From contig OX235279.1 in assembly GCA_944472155.2 (NCBI GenBank), positions 148,016,199-148,080,198 on the forward strand: a DNA stretch of 64,000 nt, read 5' to 3'. The stretch comes from Trichobilharzia szidati (taxonomy: Eukaryota > Platyhelminthes > Trematoda > Strigeidida > Schistosomatidae). This document shows positions 27,301 through 42,300 of this stretch, one piece after another (the first letter of the stretch is position 1; the number at the start of each line of letters is the position of its first letter). The position numbers were made by a program, and so were the translations under genes. The notes under the pieces were generated by a model. It searched no databases, was not told the DNA's origin, and saw only the letters and a list, made by a program, of their open reading frames with translations.

Positions 27301-30300
27301 TAAGTTTGCTTGCCTACAAAGTATAAGTAATAAATTGGTGGCAATCATAAGTAGTAGATGAATGACTTTTTGAAAAAATACCATTTGACCTTGATTTCTT
27401 TCAATTTGTTATTTCAAGTATTTGATTGGTCAGTTATCATCCTCCTATTGATTTTCTTTTCTATTCCAGTCAACTCAACTCAATTCATTTATGAGAACGA
27501 TTAAACAAAACAACTATACTTACCGAAAAATGAAATACATACACTCTTTTTTTAAACTATCAATTGTGCATATTCATCATTAAACGTTGACGGCTGCTAT
27601 GAAACAATGACACAGTGTTGTGAAATGTCATCCATTTTGTCACTCATTTTAAAAAGTAAAAGTGAGCAAAAGCGATGCAAAAAACCTTTCAACAAACAGT
27701 AAGAATGAAATAAAATACGATGATGCGGACATTTACTGTTGATCTAGTGAATTAGATTACATAAACAAAAGCTGACTATTGACTGACTGACTATTAAAAA
27801 TCAAAGTAAAACTTCGATCATCAGAGGACTACCATTGCAAATTGTCAGACAAAAATCGAAATAGGTAACAGAAGGAAGACAGCAGACATAGGTTAAAACT
27901 ACAGGTTACAAAAGGAAATATCAAGGAGATGGATTAATTAGAAGACAAGTCAATGGAGATGTCCAGAAATTCCAGGATGACAAGAGGTGAATGAATGCAG
28001 CACTTAGTACAACGATCGCACCACAAAAAGTCTCCAGCATATTGATTTTCGACAGCTGGAGGCAACATTTGATAAACCACACAGTGTAATGGAAAAATTG
28101 TTTGGAAAATCCTTCATGGATGCTCTAATCACAAATAACTTCGTAATTATTAGCTGTTCTCCTAGACTGTTGCATATCATTTCCGACTTGCATATCATAT
28201 ATGGACTTGATTCTTATTATTTGTCTTTGTCACTATTTAATATCTAATTTTAATGCTTCTCTTTGTGGTTGTGTGACACTATTGACAATGTGCTGTTTAG
28301 CAATGTGAGTCAGTGTCGTTCTGACCTTGAACTTCTGTGGGGAGTGTTGGTGTGTGATTCTTGTTTGACAGAGTTTCTGATCCCACCTTGTTGGAAATAT
28401 TCGATTTGATCCTATACCTGCCTAACAGTACTGCTGAGGTAATTTTGAGTTTTTGAATAGAACTACACATAGATTCCGTTCACAAAGAATCGTCTTTTTG
28501 CTGTCCTTGGAGCATTTTGTGACTACGCGTGTCTCAAGGAACTTTCGGAGAGCTATACAGTAGGACGCAAGGATCGGTTCTCTGCGTTTAGTCCACAACG
28601 AGTCAGCTTTGGTAGCTACACACGGTTCAACCCAAAGTTCATACTCTACAAGCATCAGCTTTACATTTTAGTCTGAGCATAGTAGCAGTTTACCCGTCCA
28701 ACCCTCCTTCATTACACTGAAAATAACCATTAAAGAAAATAAGGACGAAAATATATGTAAGATTCTGATTGTACATCTGGAGAGAATGAAGTAGCCGGAA
28801 TAACACCTTCGCAAAACCATTAGTTTTCCCTAATCCCAACTCAGACAACATCGCCTGTCGAAAAGGAGTAACTTGACGTATGTGACACATTCTCCAACCA
28901 TCATCTCTCTCTCAATGGATAAAGATCACCAACTGACCGCAATCAACATCAACACTACATTGCTGAGTGAGTGAAGGCACACCTGAAGCCACGAAAGTAT
29001 AATATTCTCAAGTATTCTCCTTTCAGCAGCTATACTTTGTCTGACATTCGGTCCTCGGGTTTTATACAACTTGTCGTACGCATACTATACTATCACAGTC
29101 AATCAGATCTTATCCTAAATTTCTGACGCGTCAAAACCAGACAAAAACTATAATTTATAAGAAGCATTCAAGAGACAAATAACTTCATTCCCAAGGTTTC
29201 TTTACAGTCGCATTACAGCTAGGCAGGGTTAACAGTAATGAAATCTGTTTGATAATATTTTAATTCTAAACGACAACACAGAAAGAAGTATGAATAATTA
29301 TTTGCTAAAAGTTTGCGGTGTGGATTGTATTCTCTGAGCCGACTGGTCTAACTTCTCTACGCTCTCGTTAGTCCGCATAGACAGATAACATTTTCAAAAG
29401 AATTAAGCCATCATCCAGCTCAAAGAACACATAAAACACGCACGCACACACACACACACAGAGTAAAATATCCATCTGACCTACACATTTTCTGCACTAC
29501 ATCATAGTTATTACACAAACAGATCGATTCAAAAAGTCTATATTAAGTTAGATAACTAATTGTTTTGTGACGCAATTTATTTAATTAGTAGTAATTATTT
29601 CAACAAAGAATCAGTATTCCATATCAAAATAAGATTTCAGAAGGTGATTTAAGTAGAAGAATCAGCTCCTAAACAGTAGAAATTACTCTCAAGCATCACT
29701 AAAAAAATTTGTGCAGATGTGGTCATTTATACCTTTCATAATAATAATAATAACAATATTATTAATAATAACAATAATCTTTCAAATATGAAATTAGGAG
29801 AGAAAAACATTAGGATATCAAATGAATCGAATGAAACTGCTTTTCGCAATGCATATATGTATGTATAGTATAATACGAACCAAAGAAGGGGTTAGACGCA
29901 CCGCACTAGTTACTAGTACCCACCACAGCCCTACAGGAGGTCAATCGCGAGTCAGCTCAAATAGCTAGCTCATTGGTAACGTCTCTGACTGCAGCACTGG
30001 GTGACGCGGGTTCGAATCTTAGAAGGGACATCAGTTCCTTCAAGGTTGCAGATACGCCTTCTGGCTGAAGAGTGCCAACTAGCAAGAAAACTTGGTCAAG
30101 CAAGGCTTCCTGTGTCCGATTGCCTCCAATCATCTAATATCATCAAATCAATGTGCACCGTGATGTCGAGCTACCTAGAATGGTGGCCACATCACAAACC
30201 TGACTGATAGAATTCAGTCTGCACCAAAGAAAGGACTAGACACGTCACACTAGTTACTAGTGTCCAATGATAGTATTCAAGTGTTTATGATTTGGCCTAC

Positions 30301-33300
30301 CCATTTGGAAAACAGGTGGCGCTTGTATATTTGCGTATATAATTGGGTACTCTCAACTTTTAGCCCATGGGCCACGAGTTGATGTACTACTCCGCTTACG
30401 TCAACATGGACTAATATTATTACCGCTGGGTGGTATCATCAGTCCCCTTATACGATAAATACAATTTTTAGCCCGGTGCATGATAAATCTGTTCCGGTTA
30501 ATTGAGTTGCACATATGTATATGTGTTATATATATATATATATAATATATATATATATAGACGCTATAGGGAAATTCTGAATAGAGATTTTTTGATACAC
30601 AAACACCTAGTAAACAGAAACACCTCAATTTTTTGTTTATTTATTTATTTATTTAAAATAAACAAAAAATATCACGGAAATAAAATAAAAGTTGCAAGAA
30701 TAATTAAGTTGTATAAACCTTTTTTGTAAAGAAGTATCGTATCACCACCTCTCGGTGTATTACTCATAATGATTGAAAAACTTCCAACATACACGAGGTC
30801 ACACCTTATATGAATTACAACAAAATAAAACCTAATAAATAAAAAAAAATAGTAAATAGAGAGTTTGAAATGCGCAAAAGCACACACCTACATACATACA
30901 AACAAACACACACACACATACACACACGAACGCACATACGTACACATGACAGAAAACAAGTAAACAATAATTTTCAGCACGTCCAATAAATCAGAAAGTC
31001 TGAAAACCGGATCTTAATACACACAATAATAATAATAATAATGATAATCTGAAAAAAATACTAAATATATTTAAAGTATTATTGCTATTAATGTCATCGT
31101 TACCATAGTAATGATGATAATAATAATAATAATGCTGATGAAGATAATAATATTAATTAAATTCAGAGAATTCATTGAAAAAAAACTATAAGAATAGAAT
31201 TTGGGCACTGTGGTAGAGTCTATAGTCCCATTTTATTGGCTAAAAAACACACGGTGATATACGGCATTATCTACTGATATAGCTAGCTGATATCAATAAA
31301 TAATACCTGTATATCACTGTGTGTTTTCATCAAATAAAATCACCCAGTGAAGGAGGATTTTTCAACTCAACTAAAGAATTTTGGGAGGAGTCAAAAAATG
31401 ACTCGACTACCGTATGCATAACGTTGTAAGCTGAAGTTATATTCAAATTTCACTTTGAGTTAAAATACTCAGCCTGTCTTGACATATAGGCCACTCTAGT
31501 AGAAATGCTTCGATGATCTTCAAGTGGCACTTTTGTCCTAAGTTCGAGTTCTTGGTCAGAAATGAGTTCGTTTCTGACTGCCTCCATAGCCATATGCTTC
31601 GATGATGCCTGACTTGGTTGGTGGTGGCTATCACCGTAATCCATGACGCACGTTCCAAACTACCATCGATAACTTCAAACAAATTACAACTCCAAAAGGT
31701 GGCTCTTGTGATTTACCTAGTGGATAACAGTTCGGTGTTTGAAACGATGGGTTCGAGTGCCGGTGCGAATACAATCAATCAATGAGGATGCAGGTACATG
31801 CAGTCCCAACCATATAAGTGTTTGTCACAGGTTTCTAGTCCTCATAGTGTTGATGGAAATCTATTTACCAAACAAGCGATTAATGTGGTAGTAAAACTAA
31901 GTGATACACATTCAAATGAAAGTTCATGATCTAGTTTTTGCGCTAGTTTTTTGATAGTAATCACTATGCTTCCTTTCAAATAATGGAGAACATTTGTAGC
32001 TCAGGTGGATGATTTTGATGTGAGGTTGTGTCACAGCTGAATGGAGTGATTTAACTGAGAAGCTTGCATTGAAGATATTGTTTAGAAGGACAGTTGAATC
32101 ACCCAACCCAGAGAACGCGAAACTACATCAACGAATTTCTTCTAAAACTTCTTCGTACAGCTGCTTTCTTTACCATGGACATCATTGAAAGGAATGCAAA
32201 AGAAAATGACTTCCCCCCCCTCCCCTCCCCCAAACAATTTAAAACTATTATTGTTCTGTTTAACTTCATCGCTAACTATTTGTTACACAATCGATGTAAA
32301 CACTCATTCATTCCTCTTATTTCTTTTTTATAAAACATCAGACGTTATGTAACCGCTTGTTTGAGTTTTGCTGACAAACTTATCACAGATAATGACAAAA
32401 CAGCTAACCCCAGATAGCACTGCTAATTACCACTCTTATTGTTTTTATCAGGTGTTGGGTTGCAAGGATTTGATTGGTTACAGGTTTGATCAGGAGTTGA
32501 CATCAGTTAGAGAACCATTGGAAAACCAACAGGGAGTACTGGACAGCTGTTCAGTCCTAGTTTGGGGCTGTTTAGCAGCAGGCACCCACTGCCAGGGTTT
32601 GAAATCAGGACCTTCCGGTCACAAAGCGAGTTCGCGAACCATTCAGCCACTAGGAGTCGACTTGATGACCAGCCCATGAATTCCAACTTCGTATATATAT
32701 ATATATATATATATATATACGACTTCTCTCTAGAAATCCAGTTGATTTCAACAATACCGGGCTATGACCTGTACCACATGTCTTGTAAGAGATATCATAC
32801 ATCAAAATTTATCTTGTTTCCCTTCAAGTTCCTCAGTGGAACATAGGGCTTCAAGCCTCTAGCTTGAAGTTTCTGTAGCAGTGTTTATTTTACAGGATGG
32901 AGTTGCTAGCCTCATGCCCAACCTTTCCTCTTCACCAGCATTATTTCTAGCTTAGCGAGGTAATGGAGTGCGTCGGCCGGAGATCGAATCCCGGACCATG
33001 TGCATGGTCGGCGAGCGTCCTAACCACTATGCCACCGACGCACAAAATTTATCTGGTATTGTTGAATTCTGTCTCTGAACTGGATAGTTTAACTCCAAAG
33101 CTTTCATCATTGTCCCTTGCAGACGACATTCTCCACAGAGAGCGCGCACAGTACACAACATCACTAAAGAATCTTCAATCTGACTTACAAATTCTCACCA
33201 TCATTCATACGTGGATTAATATAAAGCCAGAGGAAATAAATACCTGTTTCACATTCATAATCGCAATTGATCTATCACTAATATACAATGCTAACTTATA

Positions 33301-36300
33301 CTGCCATTTTTGAAAAAAAAAAAAACACAGTCAAAGTTAACTAACATGAAGTGATACACTGCTGTGTGTAAAGTGATACACTGTGTGGTAAGGTAAATCG
33401 ATTTGTCAATCACTCACTGATGAGTGAAAGAAAGAAAAAGAAGGAAAGAAGCAGAAGCGAAAGTTTTTTCTTTCACGGAAAGAAGAAAATAAGAAAAAAT
33501 ATTTCCCTATTTTCTTTTCTTTTAAATTTTTCCTTAGTGAATTCTTGTAAATATGAAAATTTCACCTAAAAATCGAAATTCCACTTCACAATGATATTCT
33601 TCATGCCTGTATGTACACAAACTAACTGCTGATTATTGTGAATAGTTGGAAACTGTTCATGTCAACCAGAATTCAGATGGTTGTTTGAAGTCAGTGGGCT
33701 ATTTGGACTGAGTTACACCAGGTGCACACACACACACTCACACAGCTGATGAACTCGATTTTAAACGAGTGGAATGAACGTTCGATATTTAGATCACTTC
33801 AATTTGCTTAGCAAACAATTGGTAGTTGATGTGACTAATTTCCAAGTACTCATGCAACCAAGCTTTCTTGATTACATACACTCCATGGTGTCAGACACAG
33901 TGTCACCCTATTGTGAACGATATAATTTAGATTTCCAAATGAAACTGTAGTTAAACTACTATTAGAACTGTGTAAATAAAGGTATTATTATCATTAAGTT
34001 GCAAATTGCGAATTCTATTAAAAACATTTGGAGGCAATCTGCAGGAAACCTTGGACCTAAGTTTCGTACTAGTTGGCACTCATCACTAGTCAGCAAGGCG
34101 TATCTGCACTCTGGAATCTCAGAAGGAACATGAGTTCCTCTTCAACTGGTACGAAACCTAGGTCCAAGGCTTCCGGCCGATTGCCTCTAACCATCTTATA
34201 AAAACATTTGGGTTATTTAGGTAGGTAGGTAGGTTAATTGCAGTTGTATATGGAATAAAGGAGATAAGCACAGAGGAGCTCTTGCTTGAAATAACTCTCA
34301 TGTTTGTTAGTACTCAAAGACATAAACCTACGAAAAATCATTTGACATGTGAACTGGTTTGAATTGATAGTTCCAAATTATGAGAGTAAGTTATGCAAAC
34401 ATAAATCGACTTAAGCTATACAAACAAAAACTGCTCATGATATAAGGTGATTCAGTGGCTCAGAGGTAGGATACTCGCCAGCTACGCCTCCCATGGTCCG
34501 GGTTTTGATTCCCGGCCGGAACACATCTTTACGTCCCCTAGCCGGTTGTAAACCCGTGAAAGATAGAGAAGGTTGAGTGTGAGGCTAGCAACCCCATCCC
34601 GTAAAAAATTAACACCACTACAAACTGAAACTTCAAAGCTCAACATTGAACACCTATGTTACACTCAATAAAACGCGAAGGAATAAAGTCAAAAATTATG
34701 ATATTACACATTAACAGGAGTAACTGTTTTGTCTTTTAGTGTTGATGAGAATCTATCTATGAAAAGTGAAATGTGATCATTAAAAGTCGAATAATACAAA
34801 ATTACGCGATATACATAATAATGTTATCGACCGATTATGCAATTCGGTCAGTCGCTCACCCTATTCAGGTGATTCGACAACGTGATAAACACACATTGCA
34901 TTCAACGGATCAAAATTGTCGTGCTTATGAGAGTCACTCTAAGATCAACATCAGAAAATTTGTTTTTAATGGTCTGCTGGCATATGGTGATAATCCCTCA
35001 ATAATTTTTGGTAAGCTAAACAAGAGTAGGCAGGAGTGAATACCACAAACAAAAGATAACAGAAAATTACCCAACACACAAACACACTATGAGGACATAA
35101 AAAGAGACATGGTGGATACAAAAAGTATACCAAAATACAGACCCCATATACACTCCCACCTACCTGGAATGTATTTAACAAACTGTACAATGAAACGTGA
35201 ATGCGTTTCAAAATGCTTCATCATTTGATTCCAAATGTCTTCAACACGATCAGACATATGCATTGGTCGTACCGGTTGAGGTAAGTTATTCCGTATATTC
35301 TTCAGAAAAGAAGGAAGGCGAAAGAGAGAAAACAAATAAAAATGCACAATCCTGAAAGTAACAGAAAACCTGATTAGCTATTGAAGATAGATTGTGTCGA
35401 CAGCTAACACTGGACACAGGTGGTGTGGCATCATCGTCATCATCCTTCTTCTTCTTCTCCTTCGGTACTCTTTACTACTACTGTGGTGAGAGCAAGCTGC
35501 TAGCCAATTGGTAGACATTGATCTACGCTGATTGGTGGAAATTAATCTAGGCTGATTCAACAACCGGTCACAGCTAACCTAGACGTGGACAAATATGATT
35601 CGCAGACAAGTGGCTCGCATTTGCGAGAAATATCGAAAACGAGAAAGCAGAAGACTGCGTTTGTTTGCAAACAACCAATCAGAAGACCGCCTTCTTTCTG
35701 CGGGCAGAGCCTTATTAATGTACGTAAAATACATATAAATACCTGTTGGTTTTCGTAATAAAACTGATCTGTTGCCTGGCCCTTGTCTTCTGTTGTTACA
35801 CTACTACTACTGCTACTACACACAGTCCACGAATTACCCTGGAAAACTGTCAGTTAACATCAAGTAAGAGAATGCAAAATAGCCCATGTGTTTTACCTAC
35901 TATTCTACTAATTCGTTTGATTTGACACCATAGACAAGTGATATTGATTCGTGATAGAAATACTGAGAAACAATAATATATAACTATCTCTAGGACACCC
36001 TTTAGTTTTCTTCCTGACTGATATCAATTCATGATAAACTATATATATGTATACCCTTGGAATTCAGAAAGTCGTGATCAACACACGTTTATGTGTGTAT
36101 TGAAGTGCGATAGAAAGCGATAAAACAAAACACACAATATACACACACGCGGACATATAAACAGTCTTGTAACGAAAACTAACTGAAAGCTTATTTTAAC
36201 ATGTGTAGACGGATATAAATTATCATTGGGCGTTATTTCATTATTATCAGAAGAAAAAAAAGCAAACTACATAAGTAGAATTTGAAATAAGTAACTCGAC

Positions 36301-39300
36301 GAATTCTATTAAAGATTATTTTCTAAATGTATTAACAATAAAAGCAATAAAATGAATGCAGTCGAATATTCATCTAGGAAAACTCTATATACCAGTGACG
36401 GAGTTATCTGAAAGTAGGAACTAGGCTTCATTGAACAGGTCATGCTGTATAGATATATCAAAATCCTTAAAATCAGTAGTCAAACTAAAAGTTAATTTAG
36501 TTTTCAGTTTTGTAGGGATTTCCATTATTTTTCATATAGGCTCTGTTACGAACTAGAATCTGTGTGAAAGAACCGATGAGTACTTTTCAGCAGTTTCTGC
36601 ACCTATGACCTCGTCACCAGTGCGCTTTCAGGTTACAAGACAACTCGTTGGACATTATTCACAGCCACTCAGTTAGGGGGTTCAGTATAACGCGCGATAG
36701 TGATACTCATTGGCTGATCTCGTCACCTTGAGAAACTCGATTCGAACCGTGGTGGGGTGGTCATGGAGGTATTCACTGCTTGATAGTCTCAAACCAAGAC
36801 GAAATACTTCTCCAGTGAATTCATTGGTTTTCAAATATACTCCAACTGGTTTTAGTTAGTGAAGAAGTCTACCCTGTAAACGATAATTATTCTTTGGCTG
36901 GTGGTGTATAGGTAGTGAAATCCATGACTGTACGCTCTTTGTCCTGTTTAAGATTCATCATCAACTGGATATGCCTGTATGCTGAATGAGTGATTGATTG
37001 TGTTCCTACTCAGACTAAAACCCAGCACTAGTCGTTCCAAATGTCTCTGGTGTAAAATAAATTAAGGTCTGGGCGATTTAAGATATTGAAGCAAAATCAA
37101 TAGATAGAGGTAAGGAATTTAGCTGAGTTTATTTGCCAGATGCCCGAAAAAAATTCTGAGCTCTATTCCCGCTGAAAGACATACATTTGCTCAATAGAAA
37201 ACGAACAATTCATTCTTCAAATCGTATTCATCAGGGGGACAACAGACTCAAATTAAACAATTGTTATTTTATTCCTTTGCGTTCCTAGTCGGAGCTTTGA
37301 ATTTTCAGTAAGAGTAGTGTTTTACTTTTCTGTGGGATGGAGCTGCTGGCCAAACTTTCCACTATGTCAGGCCTACTATCGGTTAAAAAAGAGATTTAGC
37401 AATGAGTCAGTCAGGGATCAATCCCCGGAACCACGTTTGTGGTTGACAGGTATTTCATTACTGAACCAACGACGCCAAGTTCAACTCTAGATGAAAAAAG
37501 AATTCTTGAACCTCAGATTCAAACTAACATATCTTGGTAGGTGTATTAATAACGCCTGGAAGCAGAGTTACACAACAGTGCTTCGCCGTCGTTTTAGACA
37601 GCGATTCTTCAGCGCCAACTTCAAAATTCTATAGACAGATGATGATAGCTTGGCAATTCAAACCGTGCAGCTCAGCAGGGGATGTGATAATACTCAAAAT
37701 ATACATCTAATGAGAGAGAAGAAAGCAGATGTCTTAACACAATAACACAAACGAGCTTTTTTAATGAAAATTCATTACTCAACTTGAATACCTTAAAATT
37801 TCAATGAATTAAACTTTTCAACTGTGAGCAACAACTGATGATGAAATTATCCTGAGATAGTCCTGGATTGATGATTGATAGACTGTTGTGTTACTGATGT
37901 GTAGTTGTTAGTGGGTGATGAGATGCAAATCTGGACTGTGGCAGGATTCGAACCGGTGGCCTCCGAATAACCAGTCTGACGCTATACCAGCTGAGCTGAG
38001 AGAAGCAATAACCACAGCTTTAATACAACTGACAGTAGAATGATGACGATCTATTTCAGACAGGTATCTTAGATTTCTGGTGGAAAGCCATGATATATTG
38101 TGTCAACAAAGACAACAAATGTATCATAATAAGTAAGAAAAATCAAATGTAATAAAAGTCAATACTACTCACCTTCCTTTCAGACACCATATACTTAGCA
38201 GCTGTGTGAATACGTTCAGCAAACTGTTGTACCGTTATGGAACTCTATAGTAATGATAACCAATAACAAAATTATAAATACAGATTAGGAATAAATAAAT
38301 AAATGAATAAGTACACAAATCACAGGTCCACCCCCCTCATTCGTAAAAATTTGAAAGTTGAACTTTTATATCACAATTAAAATTTTATTGAGTTATTTGG
38401 CACATGACGCTATTTTGTTCTTTTAAGGTACAATGGCCTCTCTCTCTCTCCCTTGCACTACCACCCCCCCCTCTGTCACATGATGACTGCAATGACAGAG
38501 AAACACACGATTGTATAAAATAAATAACCACAAACTCACCTTTCTTAATGACTTAAAAGTTTCTTAATCCTCTCTACATAAGTTAAAGAGTAAGTCATCT
38601 TTTGAAATGATAGGTCATGAAACACAAACGTTGAAAGTTACAGATATAAAGCTAACTGTCTCTTATCATAGGGGCCTGCATTCTATCTTCCAGAGTAAGA
38701 GCCTTAATATTGGTGAGTAACATTGAGGTTAGGCGTAGAGTTGATGAGGCTGTGGAGCTAGGATATTTGTAATACATGCCAAGCCATCGGCTTCGTCATC
38801 AAGCCTGAATGTTGGTTTGAGCCATGTGGAGGGGTGTAGACTTTCTGGCTGGAGTAGTCAAGACACTAAAAATTAATGACATTAGACTGTTTGTGAAACG
38901 ATAGCTGTAAATGGCTCATATGCACAATAGCTATTTGCGAACTCTCAGACCAATTAAATCCCCATCACTGTTTTTCACCGGTACTTTTCCGTTTTTTTTT
39001 TAAATTATTATATTCCTTTGCATTCCCAGTGGAACACAAAGGGGGGGGCTTCAATCTCTGGGGTTTCACTAATCGTGGGGCTAATGTTCCGAGGTGAGGT
39101 TGCTAGTCACACACCTAAACTTCCCTCTTTGTCGGGCTTACAATCGGCTAGGGGGGGCGGATAGGAGTGCGACGGCCGGAGTTCGAACCCCAGACCATGT
39201 GAGGCGTGGGTGGTGAGCATTCTACCACTGAAACATCGATGCACAACTTTTCCGTTTACTATGGATTACTTTTTCTTCCTCCACCCTCAACTCAAGTCTA

Positions 39301-42300
39301 CTTTTGTGTGGTGTGGCAACTTGAATTTGTGTACTTTTGTGCAAATCTGTTACTGTTATATGAGCTGGAAGTTTCAATTGAGAAGCCATCAGATATCCTT
39401 GTAGATAATATCCCCAGGGCTAGAATTCATACTGAAGTGTTCACGTTGAAGTTAGCACTGAAGATATTGATTCATAGTTGAATTATCTAGCTCGAAAAAA
39501 ACAGCAATACTAATAGGCATCTTTTTTAACATTAATAAAATTATGAACATCCAAGAAAAACTCTGTCGCCTAAGCTCATTATTATTATTGGGATGAATGA
39601 GAAAATTTGCATCAGTTTGCTTTTATTTTTGAAGCAATGTAAAAGTACGTATCAGTTGAGAAGCGTAGACTCTCACAAACGACGACGGCAACAACAACAA
39701 CGATGAAAAAAATGACTTCACAAAGTAGAAAATTCAACCTACCGGTCTAGTGCCATTCTTTAAACGTGGACCAACTTCTTTGCTACATATCCCTGGGAGT
39801 GTAACAGATGGAACAACAGTATTACCGAGTGAATTATTCATAGGGTAATTATTAACTCCCGATGACGAGGATGATGATGACGATACCGGTGGATAATCTA
39901 AATTACTGCTAGGCATTGAATGACGATCAGAAGAAGATGAATAAATTGCAAGATTTTCAATTATCCTGCCAAAATTCCCAATGATTGGTGGTGATGGCGA
40001 TGAAGTACTCGATGCATAACTGCAACTGCTAGGCAATTCAGGAAATGAATTTACAATGCTCGCACGATTTAAACCTGATGGATAGACATCATCGGATAAG
40101 CCTCGAACACGACTGTTGGATAGGACGAGGCCGGCAGCTGTGGCAGCGGCTGCAGCTGCTACAGCAGCAGCTTGCATAGCAGCCATTGTCGAAGGATGCG
40201 TAACATCAGACAATGAGGATGGTGTTGAATGCAAAGAGCGCAGTGGATCTGGTGCTTCACATTTCCCTCCAACTTTCATCATACTTCCACTGACTACATG
40301 ACTAGCAGTGATATCATGTCGATTGAGATTAGAATTGGACAGGAATGACCTTGAGCCTTGTTCAACAGCAGCAGCAGCAGCAGCGTTTCATGTAGACCCA
40401 TTTTGAATCGCTGCTTTAAATATGCAAGGTAAAAATAACAATTATCAGCTGAACACTTGTTAGAATTGAAATATCGAATAGGTGTTTTAGATTTAAAACT
40501 ATAAGAAGATAACTATCAAACAAACAACTCACTACCTACCTACACATCAAAAAGACTATTTATAATTACACTATAATACATATGCTGTTTCTTTTAACAA
40601 AGAAAATACTATAACGTATAATTACACTGAACGCCTACGGGAAGGAGACAATTCAAAAAACAGAATCACTTGATTCATCAACCGCTAGGTCATAAATGCA
40701 CACTACTTTCCGCCTACACCGTCAATCTTCTTGTCATTAGCCGTTGAGAGTAAACTAGAGATAATATGAATCAACTGCAAGAATGTTAGAAGATCAACTA
40801 TCCAAAATTTTATTTTAATGTTTTTTCCCTTAAGTTTCGAGCGGAGCATAGGCTTTCAAGCGAGAGCTTTGAAGCCTCAGTAGCAGTGGGTGAGGTTGCT
40901 AGCCTCTCACGCCAAATCTTACCTCTCTATCGACCTTACCTACCAACTAAATAAGTATTAGGAGTGCGTCGGTCGGCGACTGAACCCCTTCTCTGAACCA
41001 CTGACTCACTGAACTATCCTTAAAACAGAACGCTAATTTGAAATTCTGATCATTATATCATCATGACTTATGCCTGTTATTTAATCAAAACTATTGAACT
41101 TCCTTTCGGTTCATTTTACTTGACTGAAATTCTCAAGTATATCCAGCTGATGGGTTCCAAGGCGTATGAAACGTGAGTCCTCGACTCCACTGATAGCTAT
41201 TATCAACAAAATACCATGATTTATATCTTTTGTCGAAAGATTAACAATAACAGTTTACTTAACCATACGGAAGTAGAGTGAAGCGATTCTTAAAAACTCA
41301 TGGCACAAGTCCCCCAAACTATCGTGTAACAGCTTGAAATACCAAATGTCAATACGATAACTGAACCAACAAACTTATTATTCGTATATAAGAACTCAGT
41401 TATCCGTGCTACGAGGAACACTTATCGTGTGAGGACTCAGGCGGAAGTACGCGTAGCGGAATTACAACTCTGGAGACAATCTGATGATTGTTAGATGGAA
41501 TAAACTTCTTCAGATATAACAAGTGTCCGAAATAAGTTGAACATGTGATGACGAGCATTCGAATGGCACGAGAAGAATACTCAGGACTAGTGAAAACTCG
41601 AAAACTGAGTTTCGTCCCTGGAACCATTTCAAAGAAGACATGAACAAATAAACGTAGCTAAGTAACAACGGTTATAATAAAAATAATAATGCTATTGAGA
41701 ATTTGTGTGCTATGTGGTATATATAGTATATAAGTCTATAACATCTGTTGCTTACTCAAACCTTGAACAAATGGTTCATTTAATTAAGTTACTGAGCAAC
41801 ATTTCGCTAGGAAAACATTCTCTGCAATAAGTCATCTATTTTTAACTATAATTATTCAGCATAACACTCAATAAAGAATAAATAGTATAGTACATCGGAG
41901 GAACTAGACAATGTCACTACATGTATAGTAGAGAGCTGAAAGACGCACATTTCCTCTGTTTTACAACATGATCGGCTTAATGAATGACCCTAAGTCGCCT
42001 AAAACTACACTCATTGTTTTTAAATCTCCATGAAAAAAAGCACACAGAGGAATACGAGCATTTCCAGCCGATCAGTTCAAGATAACAATGAAAAATACAT
42101 CATCATCAACAATGAAATTCAAGGTAATATTAAGCCATCTGCAAAAATAGCCTATATATACATATGTGTAAACGCCCCCATAAGCGACTTGGTACTGCTG
42201 AGGATGGGTAGACTTCAGTCTTCTTTGTGAAGTGCTGTCACGTAGCCATGCGTTCACAGCCTCTGCCAGGTAAGTCCTACTCATTACCTTCACGCTGCGG

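Larger units (their letters stand above)
17813..35163 (-). other. 17.4-kb intron, the largest in the window
   Basis: This intron separates the helix 3 and helix 4 exons. It holds six family A SINEs (18.25, 18.77, 23.75, 25.56, 25.96 and 32.82 kb on the minus strand, plus one on the plus strand at 34.45 kb), family B copies at 21.8 and 32.5 kb, a solo LTR at 28.1 kb, a family C repeat at 29.9 kb, an RT remnant at 33.1 kb and an inverted repeat at 34.1 kb. The spans 19000-21700, 22050-23750, 24000-25550, 26200-28080 and 30260-32450 show only microsatellites and AT-rich DNA; I see no exon in them. Confidence 0.7.
35300..38172 (-). other. 2.9-kb intron
   Basis: It contains a family B SINE copy (36.7 kb), a family A SINE (37.3 kb) and a tRNA-like stretch (37.95 kb). 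The remainder shows no coding signal. Confidence 0.7.

Noticed and set aside
31443..31682. Overlapping minus-strand open frames of 79 and 64 codons
   Set aside because: No family is recognised, and two competing frames with no splice support argue against a host exon; possibly repeat-derived.
35378..35823. Minus-strand open frames upstream of the helix 3 exon
   Set aside because: They lie in the intron, start from Arg or Ser runs over simple repeats, and have no splice phase that links to the receptor exons.
37940..38005. Candidate functional tRNA gene
   Set aside because: The B box is good but the acceptor arm does not pair and the stems have mismatches; it looks like a tRNA-derived repeat head.
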